Shown: piece by piece, positions 1 to 6,104 of the stretch
How positions within the stretch are numbered: position 1 is the stretch's first letter
How the letters are laid out: each line of letters opens with the position of its first letter
Source: JANXDG01 sp964561135
GTDB taxonomy: Bacteria > Elusimicrobiota > Endomicrobiia > DTEH01
Assembly: GCA_964561135.1 (NCBI GenBank)
Contig: CAZLOB010000041.1
Span: 1-6,631, forward strand
Reading direction: 5' to 3'
DNA length: 6,631 nt
Notes under the pieces: generated by a model
Databases searched by the model: none
Told to the model about the DNA's origin: nothing
Seen by the model: only the letters and a program-made list of their open reading frames with translations
Made by a program: the position numbers and the translations under genes

Positions 1-1819
1 TTTTGATTTCTTCAATTTCGTATTTATCAAGGTTTATCTCGCTCAATTTTTCAATATATTCTTCTTCTATTTCATTTTCTGCCTGTGCAGAGTAAAACTT
101 TATATAAGATTCTCTGTCAAGAATTTTATTTTTATCAAGGAGTTGTAAGAATTTGTTTTGAAAATCAAGCAAGCGCTTAATACTAATTCTAAATGCCTCC
201 ACGCTTGATTCTAATCTCTTAAGGAAAAGAATCCTAAGTATTGCGATAACTGATTCATTCCTTCCAAGTGTCATCAGCAACTCTTGAACCTTCTCATCGG
301 GCCAACCTTCTTTTTTTAAGAACTCCTTTATTTGTTCAAAACTTTGAAGCTTATGCTGAAAGATGTCCTTTCTAAATGAATCAATATTGTAACTGGCAAG
401 GTTGAGCGATTCTATTGCGTCCTTACATTCTTCATATATTCCTGAATAAACATTGGTAAGTTTATATTTTACAGTATGAAGTGCTCTTTCTGGGAACTTG
501 ATAGGGTTTCCATCAATTACCGCGTTAGGATAGAATTTTCTTATAAATGGTCTGCTTCTACGCACTGCTATCTCCTCAAGTAAATCAAAGAGGGTTTCTT
601 TGTCTCTATCTGCTTTTAAAAAGTAGCCCCATAGGCTATTTATACCGGTTGACTTAAAAAATTCGTCGTTGTCTTTGGTAACAAACCTTATTTGGTTATA
701 AAGGTCAAAAACAGAGTTATTCACAGGAGTGGCAGTAATTAAAATAATTTTTTTATTTTTCCCCTTTATTATCGCCTCAAAAAGATTTTTCCATCTTTTG
801 GTATTTGAATTTCTGAAGTTATGAGATTCATCAATAACTATGATGTCATAATCGGAATACTCGTCAGTATCAAAATCCCTACTTACTTTTTCCTGAGTTA
901 AAACATCAGCTCTTATTCCTAATTCTTTGAGTTTAGGCTCCCAAATTGTTTCCTTGATCTGTGCCGGACAGATAATAAGCGCTTTTTGTCTTAATCTATA
1001 TGCAAAGTCATCAAGGAGGCGCAAAGCAAGATATGTCTTTCCAAGACCTACGGAATCGGCAAGAATTACTCCACCATATTTTTCTAATGCCTGCAAAGAT
1101 GATAAATATCCATCTTTCTGGAAATCAGCAAGAACAATCGGTGAGGGCATCTCATCCGTAGGTGGCTCAGTAAGTTTATCTTCAAAGTATGAATAAAGAA
1201 TCTTCATATACACATCGTACGGGGAATATTGTGAATGAAAACTTGAGATGAGTGAAATTAAATTTTCCTTATAATCTACACATTTATCATTGAAAATTTT
1301 TAGAAAATTTGTTTTATGATTTTCTACCACCGTTTCCTGTTTAATCACACTATTATATTCCGTGTTACTTGTTAAACCAGCGTAAGTAAGGTTTGAAGAA
1401 CCAACAATAGCGATAGAGCCAATTGTAGGGATACCACCTTCAACGATATAAATTTTACCATGGAAAAATCCTTCATTGTAAATTTTTATTTCAACATTTT
1501 CATTTTTAAGGAATGAAATAAATTCATCAATTAAATTTTTCGTTTCTTCTTCATCAATTTTTTCCTCTATCTCATCCTGAAGTTTTGTCTCTAATAACTC
1601 GGGTGTGATAATACTTTCAGGAGAGATTGCCTTGCCAATTAGGATTTTTACTTCTTTAGCTCTTTTCAATCCGTCCTTTATAAGTTTGAACCCTTCAAGA
1701 TTGAGGTATGCTGTCGCAATGAACACTCTTGAATCTTCAGAAATAAGATCATTTAAAACATCCGAAAGTTTTATTTCTGAATTGTCTATAATATCAGGGA
1801 CCTGTTCAAATTTCCTCAT
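1..1819 (-). CDS. PLD-domain SNF2/DEAH-type helicase, 3' part cut by the left edge
   Basis: An uninterrupted reading frame of 606 codons runs from ATG at 1819 to the left edge. I checked every codon by hand and found no stop. Residues 1-165 form a phospholipase D-like domain: H120-G-K122, then G140-S-S-N143, then N152-x-E154, the usual HxK / GSxN / NxE order. A superfamily II ATPase core follows: Gln motif around F233-Q234, Walker A ADSVGLGKT (254-262, K261), motif Ia LIICPAQ (281-287), Walker B VIDESH (328-333) and motif III ITATP (361-365). An SNF2/HepA-like segment with FPER lies near 442-445. The RecA2 half with motifs IV-VI should lie beyond the edge, since relatives are about 1000 residues. 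Expected activity is ATP-driven DNA translocation or remodelling coupled to a PLD nuclease or binding module; the substrate is unknown. The start overlaps the upstream DUF2851-like gene by 14 nt, implying translational coupling. A weak GGGA lies 11 nt before the ATG. Confidence 0.93.
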   Translation of the reverse strand, partial: MRKFEQVPDIIDNSEIKLSDVLNDLISEDSRVFIATAYLNLEGFKLIKDGLKRAKEVKILIGKAISPESIITPELLETKLQDEIEEKIDEEETKNLIDEFISFLKNENVEIKIYNEGFFHGKIYIVEGGIPTIGSIAIVGSSNLTYAGLTSNTEYNSVIKQETVVENHKTNFLKIFNDKCVDYKENLISLISSFHSQYSPYDVYMKILYSYFEDKLTEPPTDEMPSPIVLADFQKDGYLSSLQALEKYGGVILADSVGLGKTYLALRLLDDFAYRLRQKALIICPAQIKETIWEPKLKELGIRADVLTQEKVSRDFDTDEYSDYDIIVIDESHNFRNSNTKRWKNLFEAIIKGKNKKIILITATPVNNSVFDLYNQIRFVTKDNDEFFKSTGINSLWGYFLKADRDKETLFDLLEEIAVRRSRPFIRKFYPNAVIDGNPIKFPERALHTVKYKLTNVYSGIYEECKDAIESLNLASYNIDSFRKDIFQHKLQSFEQIKEFLKKEGWPDEKVQELLMTLGRNESVIAILRILFLKRLESSVEAFRISIKRLLDFQNKFLQLLDKNKILDRESYIKFYSAQAENEIEEEYIEKLSEINLDKYEIEEIK

Positions 1820-2606
1820 GACTTACTTTTCCCATTGTTTCATAGTAAAGTTGTATTAGCCCCATATATTCTCTAACTGAACTTATGTTTTTAATGTTAC
1901 ACCTTTTCATCATACTCTTTATAACTGAATTAGGCGAAAGAGGTTTATGATATTCGTAAAGATTTTCAAGAAATTTTTTTAACTTTTCATTTTGTTCATT
2001 TTCATAAATCACCAAGAAAAAAGGAAGAATGACATTAAAAAACATATCGGTTCTCCTATGTTCTCCAATTCCTGAGAAACTCATTATTTTCTTTACTGCT
2101 CTGTTAGCAATTCTTTGATTCAATTTGAAATCGTTCCCCCAACCATCAAAATAGTTTTCTTCTATCCTTGATTTAAAGAAGTTAAATATACCATCTTTTG
2201 CAACTGTCGCAGAAAGCAAATGAGATATCTGCTTTATCCTATTTTGAGGTTGATTTGGAGGTCTTACTCCTCTTAAATTCCACACATTTTTGTCCATCTT
2301 TAATGAGAAATCAAAATTTTCTAACTTCCCATTCGCATCTATAAATCCCGCTCTATGAAGAAGGATAAGTTCAATCGCTATCTTATCATTAAGCTTTCTT
2401 ATCTCAGAGTAAGGAGTGATGATGGCGAGTTCTAAAAATTGGGCTTTATTATTTTTATATCCCAATGAAAGCATAATTTCACGATAAAGCGCCTCATCAG
2501 GTAAGGCAATTTTTAATAAATTTGCCATACGTATCTTCTTAAGTTCTAACCTCCTGATAGCTAATTCTGTTAACTGTTTCTCTATATTTTGCAATTCCTT
2601 TACCAT
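1806..2606 (-). CDS. DUF2851-like protein, C-terminal half only
   Basis: This 266-residue protein matches, by my recollection of family patterns, the second half of DUF2851 proteins, which are usually 400 residues or more. Matching blocks in order are: a charged N-terminal helix with RRLELKK (18-24); LGYKNNKAQFLELA (48-61), the family's 'lGy..N...Fe.la' region; RAGF (85-88), where relatives have GQAGF; RPPNQPQNRIKQI (115-127), equivalent to RPxNxPxxRxAQ; and a C-terminal segment with FFNVILPF (189-196) and GLIQLYYE (249-256). The usual N-terminal half, with its GPDF and VEIH-type motifs, is absent. A stop codon lies two codons before the ATG and no other frame supplies it. The Cys cluster often seen at the family's C-terminus is missing too. 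DUF2851 has no established function. The ATG at 2606 lacks a good ribosome site of its own; a short SD-led ORF overlaps it. The 3' end overlaps the PLD-helicase start, so the two products probably act together. An internal start at Met27 is possible but would cut into the matching region. Confidence 0.78.
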   Translation of the reverse strand: MVKELQNIEKQLTELAIRRLELKKIRMANLLKIALPDEALYREIMLSLGYKNNKAQFLELAIITPYSEIRKLNDKIAIELILLHRAGFIDANGKLENFDFSLKMDKNVWNLRGVRPPNQPQNRIKQISHLLSATVAKDGIFNFFKSRIEENYFDGWGNDFKLNQRIANRAVKKIMSFSGIGEHRRTDMFFNVILPFFLVIYENEQNEKLKKFLENLYEYHKPLSPNSVIKSMMKRCNIKNISSVREYMGLIQLYYETMGKVSHEEI

Positions 2607-2629
2607 TTTTCAATTTTATCTTTTTTCAT
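2600..2629 (-). other. Shine-Dalgarno-led 9-codon ORF overlapping the DUF2851-like start
   Basis: On the minus strand ATG at 2629 follows TAGGA with a 7-nt spacer (AGGA at 2637-2640), the best ribosome site near this gene. The frame reads MKKDKIEKW and stops with TAA at 2602-2600, overlapping the ATG of the 266-residue gene (2606-2604). It may be a leader ORF whose translation delivers ribosomes to the downstream start. Alternatively it is the true N-terminus: one extra A in the A5 run at 2606-2610 would fuse it in frame with the downstream MVKELQ sequence. The sequence shows the overlap; both interpretations are inference. Confidence 0.4.
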
Positions 2630-3042
2630 CAGACATTCCTACTGATTGCTCTCTACAAATCACATACAAATAAGCAACACAGAATTTTCTTCTCATTTCT
2701 AATAAATTTTTGATTGTTTTTCAATAATAAATCAAAACATAAAGTATTTTTTATCTCCTTTCTTTCAAACTTTTTCTACTCTTAAAATAGTTTGAATTAT
2801 TAAAACTTCAAGCAAGAATGCAGAATAAACCAAAGCTCAGCACAATCAGTCTTAAACTGGAACACAAAGCACTTCCTTCTATGCAATCTATTCTAAAATC
2901 ATCAAGGAAACGGTTCCTTTAATCTTGACCACTTTTCATCAAATTTTCCTCTCTTATTTTCTTTTCTTAGCTAATATTATCACATATATCTGTTTTATCA
3001 TCTACTTTTTTGGATTAAGACAAACCAATACAACATTTTCTA
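2607..3042. other. 436-nt gene-free stretch between the two gene groups
   Basis: No convincing gene is seen on either strand. The stretch is AT-rich, with the plus strand notably pyrimidine-rich. On the minus strand it carries ribosome-site-like sequences without real genes: AAAGGAGATAA (2751-2761), followed 14 nt later by ATG-TTT-TGA, and GAGAGG (2948-2953), placed 8 nt before the 6-codon ORF MKSGQD (2939-2919). Another minus frame over about 2902-2967 gives a protein-like fragment, RGKFDEKWSRLKEPFP, before a stop. These could be remnants of a decayed gene. It should also contain the end of the transport transcript and the promoter of the DUF2851-like/helicase pair, but I found no hairpin with a T-run and no convincing -35/-10 pair. 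Confidence 0.5.
2708..2737. repeat. 8-bp inverted repeat upstream of the DUF2851-like gene
   Basis: TTTTGATT (2708-2715) and AATCAAAA (2730-2737) are perfect inverted copies separated by 14 nt, about 100 nt upstream of the DUF2851-like start. The placement would suit an operator for a dimeric regulator. The arms are mostly A/T, so chance occurrence in DNA of this composition is quite possible. There is no T-run to make it a terminator. Confidence 0.25.
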
Positions 3043-4365
3043 CTATTTTTTTTCATATCTTTCAATAATCTTCTGTGCTTCTTTTTCTGCTTTTTGAAGT
3101 GCAGTATTTACTGGTAGTTTACCAGCGAGGGCTGCGTTTATATATTGCTGCATAACTTCTGAAATCTGTGTGTAATAAGGTAGATTGGGACGAGGTTGTG
3201 AATTTTCAAATACAGGCCTTAAATACGCAAAGTGTGGTAACTTTCTAAGTAGCTCTTTATCTTCATAGACATCTTTTCTTGCAGGATTCCAGCCAAGTTC
3301 AATTGCAAGTTTCTTTTGAGTGTCATATGAAGTTACAAACTTGATAAACTCAAAGCTTTGTTGTTTTCTGTTAGAATATTTTGAAATTCCTATATGCCAA
3401 CCACCGAGAGTTGAGACACTTCTACCTGATGGAAAATGTGGCAGTGGTGCAATACCAACTTTATTTCTTACATTTGAATCTTTGTTTTGGTGCAACGCCC
3501 ATGCATAAGGCCAGTTTCGTTCAAACAGTGCATTTCCTTGCTGAAAAAAAATTCTTACTTCTTCTTCTCTCATCTCTGTAAATGTATTTGATGGAGAAAC
3601 TTTATATTTATGTATTAAATCGTACATAAATTGTAGTGCCTGTCTGTTTTCTGGAGTGTCAAGGAATATCTTATTATCAGTAATAGTAATCCCACCACGA
3701 TTTGAACCTGCAAATTCTAAAAAATTACAAATTAACCCTTCATATTGTGCACCTTGCCAAACAAAACCATAAAAGTTTGGATTAGATTTTCTTTCATTTT
3801 CTTGAATTTTAAGTGAATAATCTAGTAATTCTTCCCATGTCTGTGGTGATTTATCATATCCATATTTTTTAAGTAAATCTTTTCTATAATACAAAAGCCC
3901 ACCGTCAACATAAACAGGTAATGCTATTAGCTCACCATTGTATTTATCTGCTAAATTTACTACTTTACTAAAGAATACCTCAAGGTTTAAGTTATCCTCT
4001 TTGACATAACTATCAAGCGGTTCTAACCAACCTGACGCTGCAAATTGTGCAATCCAAGCAACATCCATAAGAAAAACATCTGGGTCTTTCTTCTTTGATC
4101 TCAAAGGTACAACGAGTCCCTGTCTTCTTTGGTCAGTATCTGTTGGTTGTCGTAAAATCTTTACTTTTATACCTGATTGTAACTCAAATCGAGCAACAAG
4201 TTTTTCCCAGAAGTCAATTTCGTTTGGTGCACCACCTACTGAAAAACAAATAATGTTTTTCTCTTCTCTTGCACAACTCAAAATGAAAAATACAAAGCAT
4301 AATAGAATCAAAATGATACATAGTAATGATGTTTGTTGCCATTGCCTAACTTTCATATTTGACAT
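3043..4365 (-). CDS. ABC sugar importer substrate-binding lipoprotein (SBP family 1)
   Basis: This 440-residue protein has the length and pattern of maltose/trehalose-type extracellular binding proteins. Residues 1-30 are a basic start followed by a long hydrophobic run ending in a lipobox, ILS-C31, so the mature protein should be lipid-anchored at Cys31 on the outer face of the membrane. Family-typical stretches are DVFLMDVAWIAQFAASGWLEPLD (96-118), LPVYVDGGLLYYRKDLL (149-165), a TWEEL segment (176-180), a GGWHIGIS region (321-328) and a C-terminal RP...PYYTQISEVMQ segment (392-406). Abundant Trp/Tyr suits stacking against sugar rings; the actual ligand cannot be read from sequence. The ATG at 4365 is chosen because AGGCAGG and GGCGAG lie 8 and 4 nt upstream; Met4 (4356) is a weaker alternative. 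The gene overlaps the antiporter gene by 20 nt. No permease or ATPase gene follows it: downstream is 436 nt of noncoding DNA, so partners must be encoded elsewhere. Confidence 0.9.
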   Translation of the reverse strand: MSNMKVRQWQQTSLLCIILILLCFVFFILSCAREEKNIICFSVGGAPNEIDFWEKLVARFELQSGIKVKILRQPTDTDQRRQGLVVPLRSKKKDPDVFLMDVAWIAQFAASGWLEPLDSYVKEDNLNLEVFFSKVVNLADKYNGELIALPVYVDGGLLYYRKDLLKKYGYDKSPQTWEELLDYSLKIQENERKSNPNFYGFVWQGAQYEGLICNFLEFAGSNRGGITITDNKIFLDTPENRQALQFMYDLIHKYKVSPSNTFTEMREEEVRIFFQQGNALFERNWPYAWALHQNKDSNVRNKVGIAPLPHFPSGRSVSTLGGWHIGISKYSNRKQQSFEFIKFVTSYDTQKKLAIELGWNPARKDVYEDKELLRKLPHFAYLRPVFENSQPRPNLPYYTQISEVMQQYINAALAGKLPVNTALQKAEKEAQKIIERYEKK

Positions 4366-5536
4366 TGATCTCGCCTGCCTTTTCTAATGCTATTTTCGTA
4401 AGTATCGGTCCTATAATTTCATAAATCACAGTTGTAACTATAATAGTAGAGAGTATAAAGGTGCCTATTTGTGGAAATTGTTCTTTTGCGATAAGTGCTA
4501 ATCCTAATGCAACACCGGCCTGTGGTGCTAATCCTAGCCCAAGATATTTTTTTAATTTTTCTTCAGCAGAAATTATTACTCCTGTAAGATATGCACCCAA
4601 CATTTTACCTATCAATCTAGAGACCACATATATTGTTGCAAGTATACCTAGATTCCTAACTGAGGTAATCTCAAGTGATGCACCTGCTAATACAAAAAAT
4701 AATAGATACAGTGGTGAATCTATAGTTTTTATTGTATCAAAAAATCTAAATGATGTTTTATCAATATTTGCTACCACAGTACCCAAAAACATATTAGATA
4801 ACAACACAGAAAAACCAAATAAAATACTTATACCTGTATTGAGAAATATTATACCCAATGTATAAATTAAAAATTCAGCAGATGTTTTAGTAAAACCTGA
4901 AAAAAAAGACAATAAATAGCCACAAAATAATCCCAAAAACATACTACCAAATATCTCGTAGAAAGCATGAACAACCGAAGAAACTAAAAGAGTTGTATTT
5001 AGAGTGTGAAATTTTTCTATACTTTTTGCAACAGCAAAAAGAACTGCAAACAATATAAGTCCCCAAGCATCATCTATCGCTACAATACCTAAAAGTGTAT
5101 TTGTAAATTTCCCTCTTGCACGATATTCTCTTACTATCATAACAGTAGCAGCAGGCGCAGTTGCAGCACTTATAGCACCTAAAACTAACGCTATATGAAA
5201 TGGTAGTTTTGTCAACAGCCATGTAACTACTGTAACAAGTGCCACAGTACCCATTACTTCTCCAACAGAGAGACACAATATTTCTTTACCAATTTTTTTA
5301 AAATTTTCAAAGATAAAATTTTGCCCTAAAGAGAACGCAACAATACTTAACACTATATTAGATACAAACCCAGCTGAATTTAACACTTCTTTAGAAACAA
5401 TATTTAACACATAAGGACCTATTATTATACCTAACAGAATATATCCCGTTACTGATGGTAATTTAAGTTTATTTACTACTTTTGCACCAAGAAGCCCCGA
5501 AAGAAAAATTAATCCTAAAGAAAGAATGGAATTCAT
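4346..5536 (-). CDS. CPA2-family cation:proton antiporter
   Basis: This 396-residue integral membrane protein has about 12-13 hydrophobic segments across nearly its whole length. It looks like a complete transport domain of the monovalent cation:proton antiporter-2 (Na+/H+ exchanger) type, with no C-terminal TrkA-N or other regulatory domain. Key marks are the SAATAPAATVMIVREYRA stretch (123-140), corresponding to the unwound TM4 region; adjacent acidic residues D155-D156 in VAIDDAW (152-158), the double-Asp ion site of electrogenic NhaA/NapA-type exchangers; FVLAGASLE (281-289); R307 and K311 in SRLIGK, with K311 where the conserved TM10 lysine is expected; and LAPQAGVALGLA (336-347). It should exchange Na+ or another monovalent cation for H+ across the cytoplasmic membrane. 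The ATG lies one nucleotide after the CBS gene's stop and has no clear Shine-Dalgarno site, so translation probably depends on coupling. Its end overlaps the binding-protein gene. Confidence 0.93.
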   Translation of the reverse strand: MNSILSLGLIFLSGLLGAKVVNKLKLPSVTGYILLGIIIGPYVLNIVSKEVLNSAGFVSNIVLSIVAFSLGQNFIFENFKKIGKEILCLSVGEVMGTVALVTVVTWLLTKLPFHIALVLGAISAATAPAATVMIVREYRARGKFTNTLLGIVAIDDAWGLILFAVLFAVAKSIEKFHTLNTTLLVSSVVHAFYEIFGSMFLGLFCGYLLSFFSGFTKTSAEFLIYTLGIIFLNTGISILFGFSVLLSNMFLGTVVANIDKTSFRFFDTIKTIDSPLYLLFFVLAGASLEITSVRNLGILATIYVVSRLIGKMLGAYLTGVIISAEEKLKKYLGLGLAPQAGVALGLALIAKEQFPQIGTFILSTIIVTTVIYEIIGPILTKIALEKAGEINVKYES

Positions 5537-5537
5537 A

Positions 5538-6005
5538 TTATATTATTTTATTCTGCCGAAAGACAGCTAAAATGATATCAAAAATCCCCACTATACCAGC
5601 AAGCCTCCCTTCTTTATCAACTACTGGCAATTCATCTTTTTGATACATTTTCATGTCTTTATATGCTTCTTCAATTGTAGCATCCTCATGTAAATAAAAA
5701 TATTTAGTATCCATAATATCATCTACTAAAATCAAACTTCCAGCGCCTTCATCAAGTTGAATATTGAATATATCTTCTTCCTCCTCTTCATAAAATGCAA
5801 TTGCTTTTGATATATGAGGTTTTACTACACTAAATACATCAATTATGTTCCGCAGATAAACCATACCTATCAGTTTTCTCTCCTCATCTATCACAGGAAC
5901 AACAGGAAATTTATGAAAACTTGCAAATTTAGTTAACAATTCTCTTAAAGTCGTAGATCTTGTGACTGTTATAACATTTTTATTCATAATTTCTTTTACT
6001 TGCAT
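5538..6005 (-). CDS. Stand-alone two-CBS-domain protein
   Basis: This 155-residue soluble protein consists of a CBS pair (Bateman module) and little else. CBS1 covers about residues 2-60 (VKEIMNKNVITVTRSTTLRE..., VVPVIDEERKLIGMVYLRNI). CBS2 covers about 95-150 (DDIMDTKYFYLHEDATIEEA, ELPVVDKEGRLAGIVGIFDI). A linker with a five-Glu run (73-77) lies between them. Such modules usually bind adenine nucleotides such as AMP, ATP or c-di-AMP and control a partner. The partner here is plausibly the antiporter encoded one nucleotide downstream, which lacks its own regulatory domain. The ATG at 6005 is chosen because AGGGA lies 7 nt upstream and the product then starts directly with the CBS fold. A longer frame from TTG at 6044 would add 13 non-family residues and lacks that support. 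Ligand and partner are inferred. Confidence 0.9.
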   Translation of the reverse strand: MQVKEIMNKNVITVTRSTTLRELLTKFASFHKFPVVPVIDEERKLIGMVYLRNIIDVFSVVKPHISKAIAFYEEEEEDIFNIQLDEGAGSLILVDDIMDTKYFYLHEDATIEEAYKDMKMYQKDELPVVDKEGRLAGIVGIFDIILAVFRQNKII

Positions 6006-6012
6006 AGTTATT

Positions 6013-6018
6013 TCCCTG
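6013..6018 (-). promoter_or_regulatory. Ribosome binding site of the CBS-domain gene
   Basis: CAGGGA on the minus strand lies 7 nt before the ATG at 6005. It is the strongest Shine-Dalgarno match of the CBS-antiporter-binding protein cluster and decides the CBS start over the upstream TTG at 6044. Confidence 0.7.
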
Positions 6019-6104
6019 TTTTTTTCCACGAAGTATAACTGCAAAGTTTTAGTTTAGTATATCTTTATATATTTCATTTTTTCCGCTATTACACATTTTT
6101 TTCT

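Noticed and set aside
927..1196. Plus-strand 89-codon ORF
   Set aside because: It is antisense to the Walker A/B region of the PLD-helicase and has no family pattern.
1605..1859. Plus-strand 84-codon ORF
   Set aside because: It is antisense to the helicase N-terminus and the end of the DUF2851-like gene, both of which have clear family matches.
2904..2919. AAGGAA-ACGG-TTCCTT hairpin as a terminator
   Set aside because: The stem is only 6 bp and no T-run follows on either strand.
2818..2922. Plus-strand 34-codon ORF in the gene-free stretch
   Set aside because: It has no ribosome site, no recognisable family, and lies opposite the direction of all other genes. It is probably chance.
3320..3581. 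Two overlapping plus-strand ORFs
   Set aside because: Both are mirror frames of the sugar-binding protein gene.
4461..4865. Plus-strand 134-codon ORF
   Set aside because: It is antisense to the antiporter's C-terminal membrane segments. Its length follows from the opposite strand's codon bias.
5070..5276. Minus-strand 68-codon Cys/Tyr-rich ORF
   Set aside because: It is an alternative frame inside the antiporter gene, covering the DD-motif region; the Cys richness is a frame artefact.
6006..6044. 13-residue N-terminal extension of the CBS protein from TTG
   Set aside because: The ATG at 6005 has a good Shine-Dalgarno site at the right spacing and starts directly at the CBS fold.
6006..6104. 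Promoter in the 99-nt gap before the CBS gene, with a TATACT -10-like box
   Set aside because: No -35 element sits at proper spacing, and TATA-like words are common in such AT-rich DNA.
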